Shown: positions 1 through 7,371 of the stretch, piece after piece
How positions within the stretch are numbered: the stretch's first letter is position 1
Layout: every line of letters begins with the position of its first letter
Assembly (NCBI GenBank): GCA_018713425.1
Contig: DVOT01000118.1
Span: forward strand, 1 to 13,514
Direction: 5' to 3'
DNA length: 13,514 bases
Source of the DNA: Alectryocaccomicrobium faecavium
GTDB taxonomy: Bacteria; Bacillota; Clostridia; Christensenellales; Aristaeellaceae
Translations under genes and position numbers: made by a program
Notes under the pieces: generated by a model
What the model saw: the letters and a program-made list of their open reading frames with translations, nothing else
Database searches by the model: none
Told to the model about the DNA's origin: nothing

Positions 1-2094
1 GCGCTGGGGTATCCTTTCTTTGAGGAATACACGGGCGTCGCGCCCGGCGCGCTTTCGGAAAAAACAGGCGTCCTGGAAGCGCTTCTGGCCTTTGCCCAGG
101 CGGGGGAAAACGAAGAGGATGCGTCCGAGCCTGCCAGCGCCTGGCCTTCGGTGGTTTCCAGCGTTTCCGAACAGCAAAAGGCCATTGCCGGCCAGCAACA
201 ACTGCCCGCCGGGTGGGGAAAAGTGCCGGAAGGAGAAACCGCGCCGGAGGATGTCGCGCAGGCAGACGCGCTGATGGTGAATGAACTGCCCGGCGCGCAG
301 GCGGAGGGGAACCTGCTCTTCTGCCCCGCGGAGGACGGGCTGGTGGTGCTCACCTCCTATGAACTGGGCGCGCGGGCCGTGGCCAACGCAGCGGAAATGC
401 CGGGTTTGTGGCGCAAACTGCTGCGGGCGGGCGCGGAGGAAGCGTATACCGCCGCCGAAACGAGCGCGCAGGGCGTGTGGGAGAGCAACCAATATGGCTG
501 GAATGACGCGCTTTCCAGCCTGCCGGTGGAAAACGCGCACAGGGGATGGCCGCTGGCCGCGTTGCTGGCCCTGTATCTGCTGTTGGCGGGCATTGTGCTG
601 TACCTCGTGCTCAAAAGGATGGATAAGCGCGAGTGGATGTGGCTGGGCGTGCCGGTTTTGGCGGTGCTGGCCGCGCTGGGCGTGCTGAAGACCGGCGAGC
701 ACCTGGGCTTTGACCGGCCCATGGCCGCCACGGGGCTGGAAATTGTCTACCAGGCGGACGGGGAAGCGGACGCGAACCTGTATACCGTGCTTTCCAGCCC
801 GGAGACGGGGGAATTCACGGTCGCCAGCGAACCGGGCGTGCGCCTGCTACCCTATGGCGATGATTCCGCTTACTATTACTATAGCGAAGGGAACGAAGAA
901 ATCGCGCCCACGAGGCTGCGCTACCGCTATATCTTATCGGAAACGCCCGCCGTGGCGTATCCCGGCGGCAGCTCGTGGTCGGCCCGCCATTTGCGCATGG
1001 AGGACGAGCGCGCCGGTTGGGGCCAGCTCGAAGGCAGTGCCTGGATGGAGGAAGACGGCCTGCACATGGAAATCGCCAACCGCACGCCGGGCGAACTGCG
1101 CGATGTGATCGTCTATTCGGATCTGGGCTTTGCCCATGTGCCGTCCATCGCCCAGGGAGAAACGGCCAACCTGCTGTTGCGCCGCGCGGACGGGCAGGAA
1201 GAGGAACAGATCGCCGATTGGCTGCGCGGGCTGGAGGAAAGCTCCGTGTACGACGGTTCGCTGGCGGAGGATCTGGCCGCATATGAAGGCGTGCTGTTAC
1301 CCATGCCGGTGCAGGCGGGCGGCTTCCAGAGCGATGCCATCCTCAGCGCCGCGCTGGGAGGTGCGCTGCAGGCTAGCCCGCAGCCCCGCGATCCCGGCCA
1401 GGTTGACCTTAGCGCTGCGTTGGGAGGTGCGCTGCAGGGGCAGGAACCGCAAAACAGGCAATGGGAACTGGCCTGTACGCGCGCTTATGAGACCGTGGGA
1501 CGATCCTTCGATGTGTATGGGGCGCCTTTCGCCGTGCGCGTGCTGTGCCGCGTGGAAGGGGTGGACTGGCCGCAGCTTTCGCTGAACGGGCAGGAGATTG
1601 CGCGCACATCGCGGCTGTGCGTGGCCACCGCGGAGCTGGCTTACGCGCCCATTGGCCCGGATGGCTACGCCTATTATCCCGTGGGCGAAGTGAATGCCCG
1701 CCTGCTCGATATGGAGGAGGCGTTCGATCCGGAAAATCCCCTTTTCGCCCCCGAAAGCCAGGACGCGGTGGGCTATTATGAACTGCCCTATGAACCGGCG
1801 TTCCTCTTCGATTTGGGCGCGCGGGTGGAGCCGCAGCGGCTGTACGTGGCCGCGCAGGGGTATTATGATGTGCTGCCCATCGCCAGTTTGTACAATTTTG
1901 CCAGCGGCGAATGGGATGTGTTCGAACTGCCGGATATCGACCTGGCGGGCGCGGCGGCCGCGCCCTATGTGAGCGAGCAGGGCTATATCTGCGTGCGCTA
2001 CGCGCAGGCGGAAGAGACGGAGGACTGGATGTCGTCGGGTACGGGCAGCGTGAACAAGCCCGCGCTCGTGTTTGAAGGGAGGGTGGCGGAATGA
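1..2094 (+). CDS. Membrane-anchored amidotransferase-like protein of a MoxR/VWA-ABC operon (3' part, 5' truncated)
   Basis: The frame is open from the first base, giving 697 residues, so the true start lies upstream of the window. Around residues 100-145 there is a stretch typical of this family (a 'value-check' segment followed by a LWRKLL motif). It is followed by a membrane hairpin at about residues 184-204 and 213-229, with the charged turn KRMDKREW between. A large domain of about 465 residues follows, rich in Tyr and beta-type segments, probably outside the cell. Proteins with this hairpin next to an ABC-2 transporter and MoxR/VWA genes usually carry an amidotransferase-like fold in the N-terminal part, which is missing here; that assignment is inference. 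The stop overlaps the next start as ATGA. A ten-residue repeat (LSAALGGALQ) occurs twice near residues 448-479. The specific function is unknown. It could act as the exported partner or sensor of the transporter. Confidence 0.8.
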   Translation, partial: ALGYPFFEEYTGVAPGALSEKTGVLEALLAFAQAGENEEDASEPASAWPSVVSSVSEQQKAIAGQQQLPAGWGKVPEGETAPEDVAQADALMVNELPGAQAEGNLLFCPAEDGLVVLTSYELGARAVANAAEMPGLWRKLLRAGAEEAYTAAETSAQGVWESNQYGWNDALSSLPVENAHRGWPLAALLALYLLLAGIVLYLVLKRMDKREWMWLGVPVLAVLAALGVLKTGEHLGFDRPMAATGLEIVYQADGEADANLYTVLSSPETGEFTVASEPGVRLLPYGDDSAYYYYSEGNEEIAPTRLRYRYILSETPAVAYPGGSSWSARHLRMEDERAGWGQLEGSAWMEEDGLHMEIANRTPGELRDVIVYSDLGFAHVPSIAQGETANLLLRRADGQEEEQIADWLRGLEESSVYDGSLAEDLAAYEGVLLPMPVQAGGFQSDAILSAALGGALQASPQPRDPGQVDLSAALGGALQGQEPQNRQWELACTRAYETVGRSFDVYGAPFAVRVLCRVEGVDWPQLSLNGQEIARTSRLCVATAELAYAPIGPDGYAYYPVGEVNARLLDMEEAFDPENPLFAPESQDAVGYYELPYEPAFLFDLGARVEPQRLYVAAQGYYDVLPIASLYNFASGEWDVFELPDIDLAGAAAAPYVSEQGYICVRYAQAEETEDWMSSGTGSVNKPALVFEGRVAE
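1342..1437 (+). repeat. In-frame direct repeat encoding LSAALGGALQ twice
   Basis: Positions 1342-1371 and 1408-1437 each encode LSAALGGALQ, with a 66-base period (22 codons). The second half of the unit is nearly identical in DNA (GGAGGTGCGCTGCAG in both), while the first half differs at synonymous sites. This fits an older in-frame tandem duplication, with a Pro/Gln-rich spacer between the copies. It lies within the large domain after the membrane hairpin and probably forms a flexible or amphipathic insert. Confidence 0.75.
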
Positions 2095-3029
2095 TCGTTT
2101 TGGAAGAACTCACCCGCGTATACGGGAAATTTACCGCGCTGGATAAGCTGAGCATGACCATCGCGGAGGGGGAACTGCACGGCTTTGTCGGCCCCAATGG
2201 CGCGGGCAAGACCACAACCATGCGCATCCTGGCCACGCTCCTGCCTGCCAGCGGCGGCCGCGCCACCATCGATGGCGTGGACGTGGCCAAAAATCCGCGC
2301 CGCGTGCGCACGCTGGTGGGCTATATGCCGGATTTCTTCGGCGTGTACGATTCGCTCAAGGCGTGGGAATACCTGGATTTTTATGGCCGGCTCTACGGCC
2401 TTTCCGCCGCGCGGCGGCGCGAACGCGTCGATCAGCTTCTGGAGCTCGTGCGGCTTTCGGATAAGCGCGACAGCTATGTGGATTCGCTCTCGCGCGGGAT
2501 GAAGCAGCGGCTTTGCCTGGCGCACAGTCTGATCCACGATCCCAGGCTGCTCATTCTGGATGAACCGGCTTCGGGCATGGATCCCCGCGCCCGCGCCGAA
2601 ATGAAGGATATCCTGCGCGCCCTGCGCGATATGAAAAAGACCGTGCTCATCTCCTCGCACATTCTGCCCGAGCTATCGGAAATGTGCGATTCGCTCACCA
2701 TCATCGACCACGGCAAGCTGGTGTTCACCGGCTCGGTGGAAGCGCTCGACCGCAAGATGAATGGCGACGCGCCCATCGATATCCGCTTCGCGCCGGGCGC
2801 AGGCGAGGAAAGCGTGGATGCCGCCGTGGCCCTGCTCAAGCAATATCCGGGCGTGAGCGGCATCACCCAGGAGGACGCGCGCACGCTGCGCGTGGAAACT
2901 TCCGCCCAACTGGCGGGCACGGACGCGCTCCTGCGCGCGCTCATCGAGGCCGGCGCGCCGGTGGAGGATTTCCACCGCGCGCCCATGAACCTGGAAAAGG
3001 TGTTTATGGAGGTGACCCGGGAATGCTGA
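2091..3029 (+). CDS. ABC-2 type transporter, ATP-binding protein
   Basis: This 312-residue cytoplasmic ATPase should power the permease encoded just downstream. Visible motifs are Walker A GPNGAGKT (34-41), signature LSRGM (133-137, a variant of LSGGQ), Walker B LLILDEP (153-159) with catalytic Glu158, and the switch His190 in SSH. The Q-loop Gln is replaced by Asp81 in GYMPDFFG; as I recall, this variant is common in a subgroup of ABC-2 ATPases. The last 100 or so residues form the accessory C-terminal region usual in this group. The ATG overlaps the upstream stop (ATGA) and is preceded by GGAGG at 2078-2082, eight bases away. The substrate is not evident. ABC-2 ATPases of this type serve drug, lipid, polysaccharide or Na+ exporters, and the operon context suggests an envelope role. 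Confidence 0.95.
   Translation: MIVLEELTRVYGKFTALDKLSMTIAEGELHGFVGPNGAGKTTTMRILATLLPASGGRATIDGVDVAKNPRRVRTLVGYMPDFFGVYDSLKAWEYLDFYGRLYGLSAARRRERVDQLLELVRLSDKRDSYVDSLSRGMKQRLCLAHSLIHDPRLLILDEPASGMDPRARAEMKDILRALRDMKKTVLISSHILPELSEMCDSLTIIDHGKLVFTGSVEALDRKMNGDAPIDIRFAPGAGEESVDAAVALLKQYPGVSGITQEDARTLRVETSAQLAGTDALLRALIEAGAPVEDFHRAPMNLEKVFMEVTREC
3008..3015 (+). promoter_or_regulatory. Ribosome binding site that fixes the permease start
   Basis: GGAGGTGA is fully complementary to the 16S rRNA 3' end and sits seven bases before the ATG at 3023. It lies inside the end of the ATPase gene. The permease frame stays open much further upstream (to about 2684), so this site is what decides the start. 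Confidence 0.85.
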
Positions 3030-3919
3030 TCAATCCCATCCTTGCATCCAGCGCGCGGCGGCGCATGCGTTCGTGGAAAACGCCGCTGATTTTGCTGCTC
3101 TTTGGCGCGGCGCTATTGGGAATTGCCTTTGTGACGGCGCTCATGCCGCTGATGGGCGAAAGCATGACCATTTCCTCGGCGCGCAATGGGCTGGATAGCT
3201 ATATCGTTCTCGTGTGCGCGGAATTCGCGCTGATCGTGCTCGTGGCCCCGGCCATGACCGCGGGCAGCATCGCGGGCGAGCGCGAGCGGCAAACGCTGGA
3301 AATGCTGCTGGTGACCAACACCGGCTCTTTCCGCATCGCCCTGGGCAAGCTGCTGGAGAGCCTGGGCTATCTGGCGTTTTTGATCGTGGCCATGCTGCCG
3401 TTCAATTGCAGCATCCTGGCGTATGGCAGCGTGGGGCTTCCGTATCTGTTCCAGTCGGCGCTGTTTTTGCTGCTCACGGCCTATGCCGCCTCCAGCGTGG
3501 GGCTGTTCTGCTCGGCCCTGTTTCGCAAAACGGTTTCGGCCACCATTGCCGCCTATATCATCGTGCTGGCCATTGGGCTGATGACCTTTCTGGGCGTGAC
3601 GCTGTCGGGCGCTTCCACCTATTACGATTTTGATCTGGCCGCGCTCAGCCGCGAAGAGCTGATCGCGCTATTGCCCAAGTCTTTGTTCTTCTGCCCGCCG
3701 CTGGGCCTGCTGGCGCTGCTGGCCAATCAGTCCGGCGCGCTGCAAAGCGTGTTGCAGCAACTGGTGGGCTATGGAAACAGCCAGGCGCTCGCGCTGGCGG
3801 GGTATGACCTCCTGGCGAACGCGGTGATGGCCTTTATGGCCTGCGCCGCGACCGTGCTTACGCTGCTCTCCACCGCCTTCGTGCGGCCGCGCCTCCACGC
3901 GCGCCGGAGGCGCAAATGA
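3023..3919 (+). CDS. ABC-2 type transporter permease
   Basis: This 298-residue integral membrane protein has about six hydrophobic segments, near residues 20-41, 60-80, 112-135, 141-167, 171-192 and 262-285. The motif ERERQTLEMLL (86-96), just after the second segment, is the hallmark of the ABC-2 permease family, where it contacts the ATPase (family knowledge). A soluble loop lies at about 200-255. The C-terminus is strongly basic (RPRLHARRRRK), as expected for the cytoplasmic side. The start was chosen for the perfect ribosome binding site and the family-like N-terminus MLINPIL; it overlaps the ATPase stop by seven bases. With one permease gene and one ATPase gene, a homodimeric permease is likely. 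The exported substrate is unknown. Confidence 0.93.
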   Translation: MLINPILASSARRRMRSWKTPLILLLFGAALLGIAFVTALMPLMGESMTISSARNGLDSYIVLVCAEFALIVLVAPAMTAGSIAGERERQTLEMLLVTNTGSFRIALGKLLESLGYLAFLIVAMLPFNCSILAYGSVGLPYLFQSALFLLLTAYAASSVGLFCSALFRKTVSATIAAYIIVLAIGLMTFLGVTLSGASTYYDFDLAALSREELIALLPKSLFFCPPLGLLALLANQSGALQSVLQQLVGYGNSQALALAGYDLLANAVMAFMACAATVLTLLSTAFVRPRLHARRRRK

Positions 3920-5484
3920 AAGGGGAAATCGCGCGCGCCCTCGCGCCGGTCGCGCGGCGCGTGCGGCTCCGTCGCCTGGCGGGGGGATTTTCCCGGGGCG
4001 CGCTGGCGGGCGCGGCCTGCGCCGTGCTCGTCGCGCTGATCTCCTTCTTTTTGCCCATCGAGCGCGCGTATGCTCTGGCGGCGGCGCTGGCTCTGGCGGT
4101 GTGCGCGCTCTTTTGCGCGGCCGGCGCGCTGCGGCCGGTGCGCGCGGCCCAAGCGGCCCGCGTGGCGGACGCGTGCGGCCTGAAGGAGCGCGTTTCCACC
4201 GCGCTGGAATGCGCGGATGCCGGGCCCATGGCCAGCCTTTTGTGCAAAGACGCGCTGCGCGCGCTGGGGACAACCGATTTTCGCCGCGCGCTCGCCGTGC
4301 GCTGGGAAAAGAAGCCCCTTCTTTTCGCGCTGGGGCTTGCTGCGCTCGTCGCGCTGTCCGCGTTTCTGCCCAACCCGCAGGCTGCAGTCCTGCGCGACCG
4401 CGCCCGCTTTGCCGGGCAAATGGAAGAAGCAGCGCAGCGGGCGGAAGCGGGCGCGCAGGAACTGGACGCGGCGCTGTACACGCCCGAGGAACTGGCGGAG
4501 CTGCGCCGCGCGCTGAGCGAACTCGCGCGCGATTTGCGCGCCTCTGCCGATGCGCGGGAGGCCTACGAAGCCATCGACCGCGCGCGCCGCGCCAGCGAGG
4601 AAGAGCGCGCGGCGGGGCGGGAACGCGCGGGCGCGGCGCTTTCCGCCGCGCTGGGCGAAGCGGGCCTTTCCGGCGCGCAGGTGCTCGCCTCCGGCGAGGA
4701 AGAAGAAATCGCCCGGGCGCTGGAAGATATGGACGCGCGCCAGGCGGCGCAAAGCCTGGCCCAGGCGGCAGGCGCGCTTTCCGGCGCGCAGGCGGATGCC
4801 GTGCGCGCCGCGGCGAACGCCATGCTCGGCGGCGATGTGCCCGGCGCGGCTGCCGCGTTGGCGCGCGCCAGCGCGGGCGTTCCCGGGGATATGGATTCGC
4901 TCCTGCGCGCGCTGAGCGCCTCCCTCGCCTCCGGGCAAAGTTCCGGCGCGCAATCCGGCGCGGGCAGCCAGGGCGGCGCGGGCGAAGGCTCGGACGGCAA
5001 TGACGGCGGCCAGGGCGAAAATGGCTCGGGCGCAGGCAGCGGCGCGGGCGACAGCGGCAGCGGTTCGGGCAGCGGCGCAGGCAGCGGCCAGGGCGAAGGC
5101 GAAAGCGGCAGCGGCGCGGGCCAGGGTTCGACCAATGAGCAACAGGGCGGCGCGGGCAATCCGGGCGGCGCGCAGGGCGCGGGCGATGGAGCCATGCGCT
5201 ATCAGCAGGGAACGTATGAAACCATCTACGATCCCACGCGCCTGGACGCCGCGGGCGAGAGCAGCCAGCTCACCGGCGAGATGGGCGAAGGCGAATCGCA
5301 GAGCGTGGATCTGGGCTTTGGCGAGGGCGAAGAGGGCGGCGACGTGCCCGTCGGCGAGTACGCGGGCGAATACGCGCAGGCCGCCGCGCGCGCCGCGGAG
5401 GCGGAAAATCTGCCCGACAGCCTGAAAACCTATGTGGACGAATATTTTTCCTCGCTCACCGGCGGGGATGGGAGGGAACCATGA
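3916..5484 (+). CDS. Membrane protein with coiled-coil region and long Gly/Ser linker (DUF4175-like)
   Basis: This 522-residue protein has hydrophobic segments at about 27-47, 51-73 and 135-151. An Ala/Glu/Arg-rich helical region (165-330) looks able to form coiled coils. A Gly/Ser/Ala/Gln linker (339-426) follows, and then a C-terminal part with TYETIYDPTRL (433-443) and TYVDEYFSSL (505-514). The segment ADACGLKERVSTALE (85-99) resembles the 'LGLKERLSTA' stretch of membrane proteins found beside MoxR/VWA genes. The end motif resembles the short helical C-termini of the same group. These links are from memory, not a search. The ATG overlaps the permease stop, with GGAGG at 3906-3910 five bases upstream. 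Its likely role is a membrane scaffold or substrate that presents its tail to the MoxR/VWA module encoded next. Exact function is unknown. Confidence 0.8.
   Translation: MKGEIARALAPVARRVRLRRLAGGFSRGALAGAACAVLVALISFFLPIERAYALAAALALAVCALFCAAGALRPVRAAQAARVADACGLKERVSTALECADAGPMASLLCKDALRALGTTDFRRALAVRWEKKPLLFALGLAALVALSAFLPNPQAAVLRDRARFAGQMEEAAQRAEAGAQELDAALYTPEELAELRRALSELARDLRASADAREAYEAIDRARRASEEERAAGRERAGAALSAALGEAGLSGAQVLASGEEEEIARALEDMDARQAAQSLAQAAGALSGAQADAVRAAANAMLGGDVPGAAAALARASAGVPGDMDSLLRALSASLASGQSSGAQSGAGSQGGAGEGSDGNDGGQGENGSGAGSGAGDSGSGSGSGAGSGQGEGESGSGAGQGSTNEQQGGAGNPGGAQGAGDGAMRYQQGTYETIYDPTRLDAAGESSQLTGEMGEGESQSVDLGFGEGEEGGDVPVGEYAGEYAQAAARAAEAENLPDSLKTYVDEYFSSLTGGDGREP
4930..5193 (+). 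repeat. Low-complexity Gly/Ser/Ala-coding tract
   Basis: About 88 codons encode an almost pure Gly, Ser, Ala and Gln/Glu stretch built from short imperfect units such as GGCAGCGGC and GCGGGC. The reading frame is intact throughout. The protein segment should be unstructured, and the DNA is prone to slippage, so the tract length may vary between strains. It links the helical part of the protein to its conserved C-terminus. Confidence 0.85.
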
Positions 5485-6449
5485 ACGAACGGGACATTCT
5501 CGCTTTTTCCGAAACCATCGCGCGGGTGCGCGCGGAAATCGGCAAAGAGATCATCGGCCAGAAAACGGTCGTGGAACATATGCTGATGGCGCTGGTGGCA
5601 GGGGGCAACGTTTTGCTGGAAGGCGTGCCGGGACTGGGCAAAACCCGGCTGGTGCGCGCGCTGGGGCGCGTGTTCGATTTGCCCTTTTCCCGCATCCAGT
5701 TCACGCCCGATCTGATGCCCGCCGACATCACGGGCACCAACATCATCGTCAAAACAGAAGAGGGCAATGCCTTTGAATTCCGGCCGGGGCCGCTGTTTGC
5801 CTCCATCGTGCTGGCCGACGAAATCAACCGCGCCACGCCCAAGACGCAATCGGCGCTGCTGGAGGCCATGCAGGAGCACAGCGTGACCGTGGCGGGCGCG
5901 ACCTACGCGCTGCAGGAGCCCTATTTCGTGCTGGCCACGCAGAATCCCGTGGAGCAGGAGGGCACCTATCCTTTGCCCGAGGCACAGCTCGACCGCTTTC
6001 TTTTCAAGGTAAACGTGCCTTTCCCCTCGCTGGAGGAACTGGGCGCGATCGTGGATTTGACCACCGGCGGCGCGGACGGCGTGGCCAGCCAGGTGTGCGG
6101 CGGCGCGGATATCCTCGCCATGCGCGAAATCGCCCGCCAGGTGCCCGTGGCGCAGGCCGTGCGCGAGTACGCGCTGAAGCTGGTGATGGATACGCACCCC
6201 GAGCGGGCGGAATCGCCCGAAATCGCGCGGCGCTATCTGCGCTTTGGCGCCAGCCCCCGCGCGGCGCAGGCCATTTTTTCCACGGCGCGCGTGCGCGCGC
6301 TGATGCACGGCCGGTTCAACGTGGCGTTTGAAGATGTGGCCGCCGTCGCGCCCGCCTGCCTGCGCCACCGCATAGCGCTCAATTTCGAGGGCGTGGCGGA
6401 TGGCGCCAGCGCGGACGGCGTGATCGAAACTTTGCTCAAGGAGAAATAA
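5481..6449 (+). CDS. MoxR-family AAA+ ATPase
   Basis: This 322-residue cytoplasmic ATPase has the full AAA+ set: Walker A GVPGLGKT (48-55), Walker B IVLADEINR (109-117), sensor 1 ATQN (152-155), the arginine-finger segment LDRF (Arg172) and sensor 2 GASPR (256-260). The Walker B sequence and the TQNPVEQEGTYPLPEAQ segment are diagnostic of MoxR proteins. The length is usual for the family. MoxR ATPases form hexamers and are thought to remodel or activate partners through VWA-domain adaptors (known for RavA-ViaA and Bat-type systems). Here DUF58 and two VWA genes follow directly, so these are the likely partners. The start overlaps the previous stop (ATGA), with GGAGGG at 5471-5476. Confidence 0.96.
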   Translation: MNERDILAFSETIARVRAEIGKEIIGQKTVVEHMLMALVAGGNVLLEGVPGLGKTRLVRALGRVFDLPFSRIQFTPDLMPADITGTNIIVKTEEGNAFEFRPGPLFASIVLADEINRATPKTQSALLEAMQEHSVTVAGATYALQEPYFVLATQNPVEQEGTYPLPEAQLDRFLFKVNVPFPSLEELGAIVDLTTGGADGVASQVCGGADILAMREIARQVPVAQAVREYALKLVMDTHPERAESPEIARRYLRFGASPRAAQAIFSTARVRALMHGRFNVAFEDVAAVAPACLRHRIALNFEGVADGASADGVIETLLKEK

Positions 6450-6451
6450 CC

Positions 6452-7321
6452 ATGCTCAGCGACGCGGTGCTGCGCCGGCTCGACCGGCTGCAACTCTTTT
6501 ATCCCGCCAACGCGCGCGGCGGCGCGGGCGGCATGCGCCGCTCCCGGGCGCTGGGCAGCAGCGTGGAATTTTCCGATTTCCGCGAATACGTGCCCGGCGA
6601 CGACATCCGGCGCGTGGACTGGAACGCTTACGCGCGCTTCGACCGGCTGTATCTCAAGCTCTTTATGGAAGAGCAGGAAACCACGCTCTTTGTGCTGCTG
6701 GACGCGAGCGCGTCCATGGCCGGGGGCGGCAAATGGGAAGCGGCGCGCGCCATCGCGGAAGCGCTGTGCTATCTGGCGCTGCGCGCGGGCGACCGGGTTT
6801 GCTTTGCCTGCCTGCGCGGGGCGGAAACGCTGGAAAGCCCGCTTTTTGCCGGCCGCGCGGCCTACGAAAAGGCCAGCGCGTTTTTGGATGGCGTTCATCC
6901 CGCGGGGCGCACGCGCCTGGGCGAGAGGGGCGCCGCCGTGCGAGTGCGGGGCGCGCGCGGCATGGCGGTGGTGCTCAGCGATTTGTTCTCCGAAGACGAT
7001 TGGACGCGTTGCCCCACCCGCCTGCTCTACGCCCAGCGGCAGACCGCGCTCGTCCACATCCTCGCCCGGGAGGAACTGGAGCCGGATGTTTCCGGCGCGG
7101 TGCGGCTGGTCGACAGCGAAACCGGGGAGAAGATTGATTTGCTGGCTGGTGGCGAGGCCATGCGCGCCTACCGCCGCGCGCTGGCAGAATTCCTCGCCCG
7201 CTCGCAGGATTGGTGCCACAAGCACGCCGTGCGCTATGCGCAGGTGGCCGCGGACGAGGATCTGCTCGCCGCGCTGCTCGGCCCGCTCACGCGCGCGGGG
7301 ATGATCCGCAGTCGGGCATAA
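6452..7321 (+). CDS. DUF58 domain protein (VWA-like)
   Basis: This 289-residue protein shows the DUF58 hallmark at 38-57 (VEFSDFREYVPGDD, then RRVDW), followed by a VWA-like fold. The metal-site (MIDAS) residues are DASAS (84-88), Thr154 in AGRTRL and Asp177 in VLSDLF. No membrane segment is visible, so it is probably cytoplasmic. DUF58 genes very often sit directly after moxR, and their products are thought to be adaptors or targets of the ATPase. It starts two bases after the MoxR stop, with AAGGAG at 6438-6443, so the two are translationally coupled. The family's biochemical activity is not established. Confidence 0.93.
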   Translation: MLSDAVLRRLDRLQLFYPANARGGAGGMRRSRALGSSVEFSDFREYVPGDDIRRVDWNAYARFDRLYLKLFMEEQETTLFVLLDASASMAGGGKWEAARAIAEALCYLALRAGDRVCFACLRGAETLESPLFAGRAAYEKASAFLDGVHPAGRTRLGERGAAVRVRGARGMAVVLSDLFSEDDWTRCPTRLLYAQRQTALVHILAREELEPDVSGAVRLVDSETGEKIDLLAGGEAMRAYRRALAEFLARSQDWCHKHAVRYAQVAADEDLLAALLGPLTRAGMIRSRA

Positions 7322-7371
7322 CGGTATGTGCGCTGGCAAATGTTTTTTGCGAAAAGAGGTGAGGAAAGAAC

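Noticed and set aside
151..153. GTG as a start codon for the first gene
   Set aside because: The same frame is open and protein-like from base 1, no good ribosome binding site precedes 151, and the family is normally longer at the N-terminus. The gene is treated as truncated by the window.
2684..3022. N-terminal extension of the permease into the ATPase gene
   Set aside because: The extra residues are Arg/Gly/Ala-rich shadow sequence of the ATPase gene. The perfect GGAGGTGA site and the family-like start at 3023 decide against it.
3769..5142. Long open frame on the minus strand (about 457 codons)
   Set aside because: It is Ala/Arg-rich, lies opposite well-supported genes and shows no family motif. 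Such frames are usual in very GC-rich DNA.
4930..5193. Tandem repeat array or CRISPR-like structure
   Set aside because: The units are short, imperfect and codon-phased within one intact reading frame. There are no regular spacers.
7322..7371. Internal promoter or terminator in the gap between DUF58 and the BatA-like gene
   Set aside because: The 50 bases hold a short T run and the ribosome binding site, but no convincing hairpin or -35/-10 pair.
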